Shown: in pieces, positions 18,896 through 27,682 of the stretch
How positions within the stretch are numbered: the first letter of the stretch is position 1
How the letters are laid out: the number at the start of each line of letters is the position of its first letter
From: an uncultured Pantoea sp.
GTDB lineage: Bacteria > Pseudomonadota > Gammaproteobacteria > Enterobacterales > Enterobacteriaceae
Assembly (NCBI GenBank): GCA_913778495.1
Contig: CAJYVD010000013.1
Location: 248,001-312,000, forward strand
DNA: 64,000 nt
Direction: 5' to 3'
Translations under genes and position numbers: made by a program
The notes under the pieces: model-generated
What the model was told of the DNA's origin: nothing
The model's input: the letters and a program-made list of their open reading frames with translations, nothing else
Databases searched by the model: none

Positions 18896-19084
18896 ATGAT
18901 CTCGATGGCAGCAAGGCTTAAACGCCAAAGCCCATCCATGTCTTATGGGCACGGCTGGATCATGGGAGAAGATGGTAAACGCTGGAATCCAGCAGCGCCG
19001 TCATCATCTGGAGCAAAGTCTCAGGCATTACCAAAGAGAGGCAAATCATGGCTATCGAAGGCGATTCCATGCTGGTCGAACTGA
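18896..19084 (+). CDS. Fil/DUF2724-like small early protein
   Basis: A 62-residue product beginning MISMAARLKRQSPSMSYGHGWIMGEDGKRWNP. This is the pattern of a small early protein of 186-like phages related to Fil, which causes filamentation in 186. The similarity is recalled and covers mainly the first 35 residues. The 3' end overlaps the next gene by 37 bases. Confidence 0.55.
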   Translation: MISMAARLKRQSPSMSYGHGWIMGEDGKRWNPAAPSSSGAKSQALPKRGKSWLSKAIPCWSN

Positions 19085-19389
19085 CAGCCGGTCAACGTGT
19101 TGCCGCGCTTAATCATGTTGCTCTGCTTCGTGCACAACTGATGGGCGGTAATTGCGAAAAAGATGTGGCACGTTTTATTGCTGAAATGCGCGATGTGACT
19201 GACTGCAATTATCAGGATAACAAACGTGCGTTAAGCGCCATATTTTTCCTGGCGAACATCGGCAAATACCGGCACTCAGCCGATTTTACTGATCTAACTA
19301 CTGAAGAAAGAAACGCGCTGATTCGCGCAATGAACCACCTGAAAGCCGTTGTGAGTTTATTCCCTAAACGAATGACTCTTTCTAATTAA
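19048..19389 (+). CDS. DUF5347-like early phage protein
   Basis: A 113-residue helical protein from ATG 19048 (AGAGAGG upstream). The pattern ALNHVALLRAQL...DNKRALSAIFFLANIGKYRH...LTTEERNALIRAMNHLKAVVSLFP is that of a small early protein family found in enterobacterial P2-like phages. No function is known to me. It overlaps the Fil-like gene in another frame, as is common in these operons. Confidence 0.65.
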   Translation: MAIEGDSMLVELTAGQRVAALNHVALLRAQLMGGNCEKDVARFIAEMRDVTDCNYQDNKRALSAIFFLANIGKYRHSADFTDLTTEERNALIRAMNHLKAVVSLFPKRMTLSN

Positions 19390-19456
19390 ATAACCCAAAG
19401 CACTTAATTGGCGTAAACCCGCCGGTATTCACTTTGCCTGAAGAAAGGAAAATCAC

Positions 19457-19687
19457 ATGCTGAATAAATTTACTAAGTCCAGTAAACCAGCTTCATATAT
19501 TGAACTTGATATGATGCTGAATGACGCACGCCGCGAAGAACGCCGCGGTCGTGCTGATCTTATGGTTTCCCGCCTTAACATCCTGGCCTCAAAAATTCGC
19601 CGGGATGAACTTACCCACGTCGAGGCCGCAGAGCTTCTTTATCAGGAAGCGGAAAAGCTCCAGGCACAAATTGAGGAGGTGCATTAA
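19457..19687 (+). CDS. DUF2732-like early phage protein
   Basis: A 76-residue charged helical protein (MLNKFTKSSK...ELDMMLNDARREERRGRADLMVSRLNILASKI). The pattern fits the DUF2732 family, found just upstream of the zinc-finger and A genes in P2-like phages. GAAAGGA precedes the start. Its stop overlaps the next start by one base, so the genes are coupled. Confidence 0.7.
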   Translation: MLNKFTKSSKPASYIELDMMLNDARREERRGRADLMVSRLNILASKIRRDELTHVEAAELLYQEAEKLQAQIEEVH

Positions 19688-19911
19688 TGGCTGACTCAAT
19701 GGACATCGTGCAGCAGCGCACCGACGAAATGCTGGCTCGAAACATCGCGATTATCGTAAATCGCGGTCCTGCTGTAAGCGCCTCATTTTGTGAAGACTGT
19801 GAAGCCCCAATTCCTGAAAAGCGCCGCCGCGCTTATCTAGGTGTTACCCGCTGCGTTTCCTGCCAGGAAATTGAGGAACAGCGCCACAAACACCTGACGG
19901 GTAATTCCTGA
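19687..19911 (+). CDS. TraR/DksA-type zinc-finger protein
   Basis: A 74-residue protein with a C4 zinc finger of the DksA/TraR kind (FCEDCEAPIPEKRRRAYLGVTRCVSCQEIEE). DksA relatives bind the secondary channel of RNA polymerase. In P2 phages this gene lies directly before A, as here, where the stop overlaps the A start. The role of the phage version is not established. Confidence 0.85.
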   Translation: MADSMDIVQQRTDEMLARNIAIIVNRGPAVSASFCEDCEAPIPEKRRRAYLGVTRCVSCQEIEEQRHKHLTGNS

Positions 19912-22154
19912 TGCATGAGGAATTCGCTTACCCGTGGAATGCTCCACGGGAAGCCATTGCCAGCCCCTATCCTACTTATGAGCAAATTCATAGCCGCAGT
20001 CAGATGATTGCGGCTTTAGCACATGCGCAGGAACTGCTCGAACAGCAGCCAAAGCTGATCCAAATCGATGTGAAACGCCGCGCTAGCGAGTTAGAAAAAA
20101 CGCAGGGAACAGCCCGCGCCAATGCGTACTTAGCAAAGACTTTTGTTGAGCGCACATTGCCACGCGTTGGATGCGTAAACGCAAAGTACCAACTCCACGA
20201 AATGAATACAGCCACCTTTAACCTGCTGGCCGAAAATGCCGGAGAAAAAGCGGGTCCAGCACGCGCTGGCGGTGGGCTGTGGGAATTGATGAAGCGCTTT
20301 AACCGTCTGCCTGATATGGCGCGTGCTGATGTTGATCTGCTGGCTGGTGACGTGGCTAATTTTATTATGGCCGAACTGGTACAGGCTCATAGCCAGGGCG
20401 GTGACGTGACAGATTACAAATATACACATCGCGTTTATATGACCGCCGCGACCATCACCCGCGAACTGAACCAGACACCACCGCTGTGGGATAAAGTCAC
20501 ATCACGTTTATTTGACCCGGAAGAAGTTACACCGGCCATCATGCGTATGAAGACTGAAAAATGGTGGAAAGGCCGACTGCGTCGTGTTGCGTCTGCCTGG
20601 CGCGAGCACCTGCAGATCGCACTCGCTAACGTCAGCAAAAAGCACACCCCATACGCCAGCAATATGACGGTTGCGGAGTGGCGTGAGCAGAAACGCCGCA
20701 CGCGCGAATTTCTCAAAGGAATGGAGTTAGAAGACGATGAAGGCAACCGCATCAGCCTGATTGAGAAATACGACGGCAGTGTAGCTAATCCCGCTATTCG
20801 CCGCTGCGAGTTGATGACCCGCATTCGTGGCTTTGAAAATATCTGCAACGAGATGGGTTTTATCGGCGAGTTCTACACCCTCACCGCACCAGCCCGCTAC
20901 CACGCCACTATTAAGACCGGCCATCGTAATCGAAAATGGAACGGAGCCAGCCCGGCAGACACACAACGCTACCTCTGCAACCTCTGGCAGAAAATCCGCG
21001 CAAAACTGCATCGTGAAGAAATCCGTATCTTTGGTATACGTGTTGCTGAACCTCATCATGATGCGACCCCTCACTGGCATATGCTGATGTTTATGCTTCC
21101 CGAAAATGTCGATCGCGTGCGTGAAGTTATGAGCGATTACGCCTGGCAGGAAGACAACAAAGAGCTGAAAAGCGAAAAGGCTCGCAAAGCGCGTTTTCAC
21201 GCCGAAGCTATCGACCCGGAAAAAGGCAGCGCTACCGGATACGTGGCGAAATACATCTCAAAAAATATCGACGGCTATGCACTCGATGGAGAGCTGGACG
21301 ACGAAAGCGGCAAAGAGCTGAAAGAAACAGCGTCAGCCGTTTCCGCCTGGGCGGCACGCTGGCACATCCGCCAGTTTCAGTTTGTGGGTGGCGCGCCGGT
21401 AACGGTTTATCGCGAGCTGCGCCGCATGGCTGACAGCGAAACTGCTCACGGTCTGAGTGTTGAATTTGCTGCTGCGCACGATGCAGCCGATGCTGGTGAT
21501 TGGGCTGGCTATGTCAACGCTCAGGGCGGGCCGTTCGTCCGTCGTGATGATTTAGCAGTGCGCACCTGGTATCAGCCGAGCGATGACGTAAACGAATACG
21601 GCGAGGAAACCGTGCGTATCAAAGGCGTTTTTGCAACTGAAGTTGGTGCAGACACGCCAATCTTAACCCGTCTGGCGCAATGGAAGATCGTCCCCAAACG
21701 TGCCGTTGATTTGGCCGTTGATGTTAAGGGCGCGTCCGCGCCCTCTCGGAGTTCTGTCAATAACTGTACGGCGTCGCCGCCACTTGATATCCCTCTCGAT
21801 TTCTCCAGACAACCAACGCAAGCCGAAAGGCGGCGCATTTTGCGGCTAATAAGAGAAAGCACACCGGAGAAACCACGCAAGCGCCCGCCGCCATTACCGA
21901 ATGCGGAGCAATTGCAGAAACGTGAGCAGCTTAAAGAGACATTTTACGATGTGTCGCGGCTAACCCTGTCCGAAGGCGAGATCACCTGGATGATGAGCGG
22001 CCGCAATCTAAAAGTTGGCGAGCAAACATTCTGGAGTGGCACCAGCGGGTACCTGTTCTGCGATCGGGGTAAGCCAATAACTGCTTTGCTCCGGTTCAAG
22101 GCATTGGCAGCGAGACAGCTTGGCAGACGAAGCGCTCAAGAAATCATCGCTTAG
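19911..22154 (+). CDS. Replication initiation endonuclease GpA
   Basis: A 747-residue P2 A-type HUH endonuclease that nicks the phage origin and starts rolling-circle replication. The metal-binding motif HHDATPHWHML is at about residues 380-391. The two-tyrosine active site GYVAKYISKNIDG (Y-x3-Y) is at about residues 443-455, as in P2 A, where both tyrosines work in turn. Length is close to P2 A (about 760). The origin in P2 lies inside the A gene, and I cannot locate it here by eye. The gene ends the early operon. Confidence 0.93.
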   Translation: MHEEFAYPWNAPREAIASPYPTYEQIHSRSQMIAALAHAQELLEQQPKLIQIDVKRRASELEKTQGTARANAYLAKTFVERTLPRVGCVNAKYQLHEMNTATFNLLAENAGEKAGPARAGGGLWELMKRFNRLPDMARADVDLLAGDVANFIMAELVQAHSQGGDVTDYKYTHRVYMTAATITRELNQTPPLWDKVTSRLFDPEEVTPAIMRMKTEKWWKGRLRRVASAWREHLQIALANVSKKHTPYASNMTVAEWREQKRRTREFLKGMELEDDEGNRISLIEKYDGSVANPAIRRCELMTRIRGFENICNEMGFIGEFYTLTAPARYHATIKTGHRNRKWNGASPADTQRYLCNLWQKIRAKLHREEIRIFGIRVAEPHHDATPHWHMLMFMLPENVDRVREVMSDYAWQEDNKELKSEKARKARFHAEAIDPEKGSATGYVAKYISKNIDGYALDGELDDESGKELKETASAVSAWAARWHIRQFQFVGGAPVTVYRELRRMADSETAHGLSVEFAAAHDAADAGDWAGYVNAQGGPFVRRDDLAVRTWYQPSDDVNEYGEETVRIKGVFATEVGADTPILTRLAQWKIVPKRAVDLAVDVKGASAPSRSSVNNCTASPPLDIPLDFSRQPTQAERRRILRLIRESTPEKPRKRPPPLPNAEQLQKREQLKETFYDVSRLTLSEGEITWMMSGRNLKVGEQTFWSGTSGYLFCDRGKPITALLRFKALAARQLGRRSAQEIIA

Positions 22155-22199
22155 TCGCATCTGAGCCATGCGATTCTTTACGGTTCCTTATTTGCGTGA

Positions 22200-22225
22200 T
22201 ACTGTTTATCCATACAGTATATAAT
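22200..22225 (+). promoter_or_regulatory. LexA box overlapping a promoter after gene A
   Basis: TACTGTTTATCCATACAGTA (22200-22219) matches the E. coli LexA consensus at 17 of 20 positions, with both CTG/CAG arms perfect. TATAAT follows at once (22220-22225) as a -10 element, so LexA would block the promoter. It drives the small ORF at 22249. Confidence 0.85.
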
Positions 22226-22248
22226 TCATATGGGGAGTTAATTCGCTG

Positions 22249-22425
22249 ATGGAATTGGACAATCTGAGCGAGACCGTTGCGCGCATTCAGTTTATCGCTG
22301 ACGTTTCACTTGTCGCACACTGCAAAGAAGATGAACTAAAAATGGCGCTGTCGATGATCAGTGAGATGGCCGGAACGATTGATACAGCGTTTTATCAGGA
22401 TGCCATTTTCCACCACGCTGAGTGA
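22249..22425 (+). CDS. SOS-controlled small phage protein
   Basis: A 58-residue product starting MELDNLSETVARIQFIADVSL, from ATG 22249 with GGGGAG upstream. It is acidic and helical, with no membrane segment. The LexA-box promoter lies 25 bases upstream and a terminator 28 bases downstream, so it is a one-gene SOS unit. In phage 186 the SOS-induced antirepressor gene tum is found after A, and this gene could play the same role. I see no sequence similarity to Tum, which is much longer. Confidence 0.6.
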   Translation: MELDNLSETVARIQFIADVSLVAHCKEDELKMALSMISEMAGTIDTAFYQDAIFHHAE

Positions 22426-22452
22426 TATCCGCGCATCAACTGCCCTACCCTC

Positions 22453-22477
22453 AGCCACCCTTTCGGTGGCTTTTTTT
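22453..22477 (+). terminator. Terminator of the SOS-controlled gene
   Basis: The stem AGCCACC / GGTGGCT with loop CTTTC is followed by seven T. This is a textbook Rho-independent terminator. Confidence 0.85.
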
Positions 22478-22612
22478 ATGCTGCAGTCAATCGCATGTGT
22501 ATGCATGATTACGCATGATCCAGATAGGATCGCCGATCGCCAGAGCGCCCGCTGCTGGCGCGGTTTTTTGTGGTGCATGCATCTGCATGAAAAGCGATGC
22601 ATAAAGCGGGCA

Positions 22613-22631
22613 GGCGTGGCGGGGAAAGCAT
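22613..22631. other. cos site, P2-like cohesive end
   Basis: GGCGTGGCGGGGAAAGCAT differs at only two positions from the P2 cohesive-end sequence as I recall it. It sits between gene A and the portal gene Q, where P2 has cos. The GC-rich stretch with short repeats around GCATGCATCTGCATG (22575-22590) may be part of the terminase binding region. Confidence 0.7.
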
Positions 22632-22844
22632 TGCGCGCGACGGGTGCAAACATGTTTATATGTTTTTCTTTGCTGAGAATAAAATAATTCATTGATTTTT
22701 ACTTGATTAATTAAATAAAAAATATAATTATTGTTCATGCGTGGTACATAAACCACTTCGAAATTGATGTTCTCTTAGTTATTGCGATTTAAACTAGGGG
22801 GGTTTAATTATCTTGGCTTAATAGATGCCATTGAGGGTTTTTTC

Positions 22845-23801
22845 ATGGAGAATAACTTTGAGAAGGCAAGGCTTTCTTTTTTAGAGGTAGAGCAGAGTGT
22901 TGCGGGATTAAAAAAGGTAATATATCCAACCGAGATGCCTAAAGTTTTATATCATTATACAAACTCAAGCGGGTTATTGGGGATGTTGGAATCTTCGAAA
23001 ATGTGGGCAACAAACTTTCGATATTTAAATGATTCATCTGAAATAAGCTATGGCTCGCAATTACTAAATGAAATCCTAGATGATTTAATTAAAAAAGAAA
23101 AAGACAGCGTTATCATTAGTTTTATCGAGCGATGCAAAGCAACACATAATGCATATAATAGCGTGCTAGATTGTTACATTGCTTGTATGTGCGAAGATGA
23201 TGATCTCCTCAGTCAATGGAGAGAGTATGCATCTAAAGGCGGTGGATTTGCTCTAGGGTTTGACACGCAGCTATTAAAACTCAGAATGCCTAATTATCCT
23301 GAGAGAGGCATAAAGGATTTTGACTTGGTAAAGGTTATTTATGATGTGCAGCTGCAGAAAAATATAATTGAAAGAATAATAAACGAAGCTCTTTCTGTCG
23401 TGAGGCATGCTCAGAAAAACAATCCAGATATGGTTCAGGATTCTTTTATTCCAGCAGGCTGTCAGTTTGTTAGATTAAATTTAGCTCAATATTTATCTTG
23501 CTTTAAACACCCTTGCTTTTCAGTTGAAAAGGAATGGAGATTGATATTCTGGACTCAATATCACGAAGGCGAGAATGTAAAAATAAGAGATGGAACTTAC
23601 GGATTAACACCATATGTAGAGTTAGATATCAGAGCGGAAGTCGGGCCTTCTATAAATAAGCTGCCTTTGGTTATGATTAAGCCTGGGCCAACCAGCGACC
23701 CTGCAAATTCCGAGTATGCTCTGAAATTACTATTAAGAAGCAAGGGGTATTCATTTCATTTGGATACATCTGGTTCTAAGTTACCTGTTAGGAAAATATA
23801 A
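22845..23801 (+). CDS. DUF2971 protein, phage cargo
   Basis: A 318-residue protein from ATG 22845 (GAGGG upstream). It carries the DUF2971 pattern: LYHYTNSSGLLGMLESSKMWATN (residues 35-57), YLNDSSE (60-66), LLSQWREYASKGGGFALGFD (121-140) and a late KEWRLIF motif. The domain is widespread in mobile elements, and its biochemical role is not settled. GC content is much lower than that of the structural genes. It lies between cos and Q, convergent with Q, at the genome end where P2 and relatives carry variable cargo. A defence role is inference. Confidence 0.75.
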   Translation: MENNFEKARLSFLEVEQSVAGLKKVIYPTEMPKVLYHYTNSSGLLGMLESSKMWATNFRYLNDSSEISYGSQLLNEILDDLIKKEKDSVIISFIERCKATHNAYNSVLDCYIACMCEDDDLLSQWREYASKGGGFALGFDTQLLKLRMPNYPERGIKDFDLVKVIYDVQLQKNIIERIINEALSVVRHAQKNNPDMVQDSFIPAGCQFVRLNLAQYLSCFKHPCFSVEKEWRLIFWTQYHEGENVKIRDGTYGLTPYVELDIRAEVGPSINKLPLVMIKPGPTSDPANSEYALKLLLRSKGYSFHLDTSGSKLPVRKI

Positions 23802-23851
23802 ATAAATTTGTTTAAATAAGAAAGGCGGCGGTAGACACCTTTCTTTTGATA

Positions 23852-24871
23852 TCACATTACATAACTTTTAAAGCTTACAATTTCGTCACCAAGCCAGTTA
23901 TTAAACTCCTTCATCCTCTCCTGCAGCGGCGTCAGTTCATTCCTGACAAATACCTGCGCCGCCTTAACCGCATCCCCAAACCCGCCCGTATTATCCGGGA
24001 TGATGCCCATCATCTGCGGCGGCACGCGGTGTGCACTCAGCAGGTCGTCGCGGCTGGCCTTCTTGATGTTAAAGAAATCATCCCGCGTGGCGACTTCGCT
24101 GAGCGGCAGAATCTTGATGCCGTCCGGCTTACCGTTGGGTGCGTACATAAACAGATTGCGGAAGTTGCCGATCCCTCTGGTGTCGCGCATGGCCTGCCGC
24201 ATCCGCTCAATGTCGCTGCTGCTCTGCGCCGCGTCGGTCATGTAAAGGATGTAACCCGCGTGGGCGCCGTTCTGATAATACTTGCGGCGGAACAGCGTGG
24301 CTGATTCGTTCAGCCAGGCCGAGTTTAACGCACTGAGGTACTCCGGCAGACCGTAAAGCTCCTGGTTAATATCCGGCTCGATCAGGTGGAACACCTGCCC
24401 GGCCTCAAACCGGTGCGCCTCCTTCCACTCATTCACGAACCAGTACACGTCCTCCTCCACGCCCCGGCGCGTGTATTTGGCCGGAGACGTTTCCAGCCGC
24501 AGCGGCTGGCCGAGCGCGTTGCGTCTTAGCTCCATAAAGGCGTTGCCGAAGACCAGATAGTCCAGCGCAAACTTGCTGAACTCCTGCTGGCTCAGCAGCG
24601 GGTGCGGGATAAAGGTCGAGGCCAGAATATTGCGCTTCACGTAGAGCGGTGAGCTGTGGTGTACCGCCGAGCGCAGGCTTTTCGCCAGCCCGTGGAAGCT
24701 CACCGGCGGCTCGTACCAGCGCCCGTTGTGGATGCACTCGGCGTAATCCATGATATCGCGCTTATCCAGCACCGCCGTGGGCTCGCCGAAGCTGAACGCC
24801 TCAAAAGGCTGGGACGCCTGTGCGGGCGTATCGGTGCTGGTGAATGCCTTGCGGCCTCTGCGTTTGCTCAT
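23852..24871 (-). CDS. Portal protein GpQ
   Basis: A 339-residue P2 Q-type portal protein, forming the ring at the capsid vertex through which DNA is packaged. It starts MSKRRGRKAFTSTDT and contains LDYLVFGNAFMELRRN, YGLPEYLSALNSAWLNE and the end HRVPPQMMGIIPDNTGGFGD, all characteristic. The length is equal to P2 Q (344). It is transcribed leftward with P, and the start overlaps the P stop (TGATG). Confidence 0.95.
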   Translation of the reverse strand: MSKRRGRKAFTSTDTPAQASQPFEAFSFGEPTAVLDKRDIMDYAECIHNGRWYEPPVSFHGLAKSLRSAVHHSSPLYVKRNILASTFIPHPLLSQQEFSKFALDYLVFGNAFMELRRNALGQPLRLETSPAKYTRRGVEEDVYWFVNEWKEAHRFEAGQVFHLIEPDINQELYGLPEYLSALNSAWLNESATLFRRKYYQNGAHAGYILYMTDAAQSSSDIERMRQAMRDTRGIGNFRNLFMYAPNGKPDGIKILPLSEVATRDDFFNIKKASRDDLLSAHRVPPQMMGIIPDNTGGFGDAVKAAQVFVRNELTPLQERMKEFNNWLGDEIVSFKSYVM

Positions 24872-26634
24872 CAGTAAAATTCCATGAAAGAGTGGTTATC
24901 GCCGCCGCTGGCAGCGGTGAGCGGTTCGTTAAGCAGCGCGTGCATGATGGCCCAGGCCACGTCGGCGTGGCTGGCTTCCTCGCTGCGGCTGGCTTCATAG
25001 GTGGAGCGGTTGCCGCTGGCGGTCATGGTCTTGCGGATAGCCATGAACGACTGCGTGATATCCGTTTGCCCGGTGTCGTACTCCAGGCGCCCGCTGGTGA
25101 TGGTGTCCTTGGCCTTGAGTACCATCGCCGTTTTCACTTCGGGGGAATACTTGATCTCCCGCGCCGCCGGAAAGAACTGGCGCACAAGCTGAAACACGCC
25201 CTGGCCGATGCCGGTGGCGTCCACGCCGATGTATTCCACCGTGTACTTTTCCGTGAGCGCCTTTATCGACTGCGCCTGCGCCGCGAAGTCCATGCCGCGC
25301 CACTGATGGCGCTCCAGCACGCGGAATTTGCCGCCCTTCACCAGCGGCGGCGCCAGAACGGCGCACCCGGCGCTGTCGCCGGTGTGCGACGGGTCATAGC
25401 CAATCCACACCGGGCGATAATCAAACGGGCGAAGTGCATAGGGGTTAAAGTCGGTCCACTCCTCCAGGCTGTCCACCATGCAGGTCTGCAGCTCGGCGAA
25501 CGGAAACACGCTGGCTTCGTCGTCCACAAACTCACACATCAGCAGGTTCTGGTACTCCGCCGGGCTGTATTCCAGCTGCAGCTGATCGATATCAAACAGA
25601 TTGCAGCCGCCGGTGAGCGCGTCCTCAACGGTGACAATCTGGCGCCACTGGCCATCGCCGCACAATGCGCCTCTGGCGAGGTGCACGTGCGAGAGGTCAA
25701 TCTCAATACGGTCGTCTCTGCTGCGGCGCCCCTTGTTGAACAGCTCGCCCGACCAGAACGGATACGCGCTGTGCGACAGGCTCGACGGCGTGGAAAAGTA
25801 CGTGGTGCGCCACTTTTTGTGCAGCGACATGCCGCTCGCCACCTTACGCAGCTCCTGAAACTTCGGGATCCAGAAATACTCATCCAGATAGAGATTGCCG
25901 GTGTAGCTCTGCGCGGTGCGCACGTTGGTGCCCAGGAAAATCAGCCGTGCGCCGTTGGGCAGCACTATCGGATCGCCTTTGAGGTCAACGTCCACCTGAC
26001 GGGCAAAGTCGAGAATGTAGTTTTTGAAAACGTGCGCCTGCGCCTTGCTGGCGGACAAGAAAATCTGGTTGCGCCCGGTTGTAAGCGCGTCAATAAGCGC
26101 CTCGCGGGCAAAGTAGAACGTGGCGCCGATCTGGCGTGATTTGAGGATGTTGCGGATGCGGTGCGTGAGACCGGCTTTATGCCAGTTGAGCTGGTATTCA
26201 AAACAGCCGCCCATAAACAGGGCGGTAAGCTTGCCGGTCTGCTCGTCGCTGAATACGTTCTTGCTCGGCGGCTGGCGCTCGCCCCTGTTGCGGTTGCGCA
26301 CGTTGGGGTTTAAGTCCGCCTCGTTGCCGCTGCCGCGATAGCGCTCCACGCGTGCGAGCCGCTCAATCTGGCGCCCCAGCGCGTCTATCTCTTTGTAATC
26401 ACCATTGCCCTTGACCTCTTTCATGATGAGCTGAATTAACCGCGCCTCCATGCTGGCCTCAACGCGACTGATGGGCGCAACGCTCTCCCACTCGTCGCGC
26501 AGCTTCCAGCTCTGCACGGTCGGCGTTTTCTGTCCGAGCGTCTCCGCAATCTGGCGCACGGAAAATCCCTGCCAGTAGAGCAGTGCGGCCTGACGGCGCG
26601 GATCGCTGATGATGGTGCCGGGTGTAATGTTCAT
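24871..26634 (-). CDS. Terminase large subunit GpP
   Basis: The 587-residue ATPase/nuclease that pumps DNA into the prohead. The N-terminus has an HTH (MNITPGTIISDPRRQAALLY...ETLGQKTPTVQSWK). The ATPase part has the Walker A-like KSRQIGATF and LYLDEYFWI (Walker B). The nuclease domain has GYDPSHTGDSAG and IGVDATGIGQG. Length matches P2 P (590). ATG 26634 is chosen since upstream sequence belongs to the divergent O promoter region. Confidence 0.95.
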   Translation of the reverse strand: MNITPGTIISDPRRQAALLYWQGFSVRQIAETLGQKTPTVQSWKLRDEWESVAPISRVEASMEARLIQLIMKEVKGNGDYKEIDALGRQIERLARVERYRGSGNEADLNPNVRNRNRGERQPPSKNVFSDEQTGKLTALFMGGCFEYQLNWHKAGLTHRIRNILKSRQIGATFYFAREALIDALTTGRNQIFLSASKAQAHVFKNYILDFARQVDVDLKGDPIVLPNGARLIFLGTNVRTAQSYTGNLYLDEYFWIPKFQELRKVASGMSLHKKWRTTYFSTPSSLSHSAYPFWSGELFNKGRRSRDDRIEIDLSHVHLARGALCGDGQWRQIVTVEDALTGGCNLFDIDQLQLEYSPAEYQNLLMCEFVDDEASVFPFAELQTCMVDSLEEWTDFNPYALRPFDYRPVWIGYDPSHTGDSAGCAVLAPPLVKGGKFRVLERHQWRGMDFAAQAQSIKALTEKYTVEYIGVDATGIGQGVFQLVRQFFPAAREIKYSPEVKTAMVLKAKDTITSGRLEYDTGQTDITQSFMAIRKTMTASGNRSTYEASRSEEASHADVAWAIMHALLNEPLTAASGGDNHSFMEFY

Positions 26635-26781
26635 GGCAACAAGGCTACCGACGGCAAAAAGGCCGCGCCCGCACTCGCTGTTTGCTCTTGCCTGAGCGGG
26701 CCGGGATGCGTTGAGGGATTGGGGTACGGCGGGGAAACTTAAAGCCCGAACCGACCCTAACCACTGACCGGAGCCTGCTAC

Positions 26782-27636
26782 ATGGCAACCATGGCAACCA
26801 AAGCAAAGCGTTTTCGCATCGCCGTAGAAGGCGCCACCACCGACGGGCGTGAAATTTCCCGCGACTGGATTTCGCAGATGGCGAAAAACTATAACCCGAC
26901 CGTATACGGCGCCCGCGTCAACATGGAGCACATCAGGGGCTACGCCGCCGACAGCACGTTCCGCCGCTTTGGCGACGTGACGCAGGTGGAGGCGGAAGAA
27001 ATTACCGACGGCCCTCTGGCGGGCAAGCTGGCGCTGTTTGGCTACATCGACCCGACGCCGGAACTGGTCGAGCTGACGAAGACGCGCCAGAAAATTTACA
27101 CCTCCATTGAGGTCAACCCGACGTTTGCCGACACCGGCGAAGCCTACCTCGTTGGCCTTGCCGTGACCGACGATCCGGCGAGCCTCGGCACGGAGTACCT
27201 GAGTTTCAGCGCCACCGCCAAGGCCAGCCCGCTGGCCTCCCGCAAGCAGGACAGGCAAAACCTGTTTACCGCCGCCGAGGAAACCCTGATCGAGTTCTAC
27301 ACCGAGGCCGAAGACGGCCCGTCGCTGCTGCACCGCGTGCGTGAGCTGTTCACCCGCAGGGAGAAAACCGACGGCGAGCGCTTCAACGACGTGAGCGCTG
27401 CCGTGACGGCGGTGGCCGAGCAGGTACAGCAGAACAGTGAAAGCCATGCGCAGCAGCTGGCGGCGCTGGAGGCGGCATTCTCCGGGCGCATCGATGCGCT
27501 GGAAGCCGAATCCGCTAAAGACCGCGCCGACCTGAGCGCCCTCCGGTCACTGCTGGAAAAGACCGACGGCGGATTTTCGCGCCGCCCGCCTGCCACTGGC
27601 GGCGACAACAAAACCAGTGTGCAGACCGACTGCTGA
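26782..27636 (+). CDS. Capsid scaffold and maturation protease GpO
   Basis: A 284-residue P2 O homologue: an N-terminal serine-type protease that cleaves capsid proteins, joined to a C-terminal scaffold helix. The motifs YGARVNMEHIRGYAAD and YTSIEVNPTFADTGEAYLVGLAVTDDPASLGTEYL match P2 O closely. The C-terminal part is a charged coiled coil (SESHAQQLAALEAAFSGRIDALEAESAKD). ATG 26782 or 26791 are both possible. It starts the rightward head operon, divergent from P. Confidence 0.95.
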   Translation: MATMATKAKRFRIAVEGATTDGREISRDWISQMAKNYNPTVYGARVNMEHIRGYAADSTFRRFGDVTQVEAEEITDGPLAGKLALFGYIDPTPELVELTKTRQKIYTSIEVNPTFADTGEAYLVGLAVTDDPASLGTEYLSFSATAKASPLASRKQDRQNLFTAAEETLIEFYTEAEDGPSLLHRVRELFTRREKTDGERFNDVSAAVTAVAEQVQQNSESHAQQLAALEAAFSGRIDALEAESAKDRADLSALRSLLEKTDGGFSRRPPATGGDNKTSVQTDC

Positions 27637-27682
27637 TAAGCCCGGCCTGAACACACCCGAACACTGATAAACAGGAAAGCCA

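Noticed and set aside
22336-22692. Minus-strand frames across the cos region
   Set aside because: They run through a terminator, the cos site and the 58-residue SOS gene, and have Cys/His-rich random composition.
24844-26139. Long open frame (431 codons) on the plus strand opposite the terminase gene
   Set aside because: It is a mirror reading of the GC-rich terminase gene, with low-complexity His/Arg/Ala composition and no ribosome site. The minus-strand gene has clear family motifs.
26635-26781. Search for an Ogr-binding site (TGT-N12-ACA) between P and O
   Set aside because: A late promoter is expected here, but I could find no clean match by eye, so no site is called.
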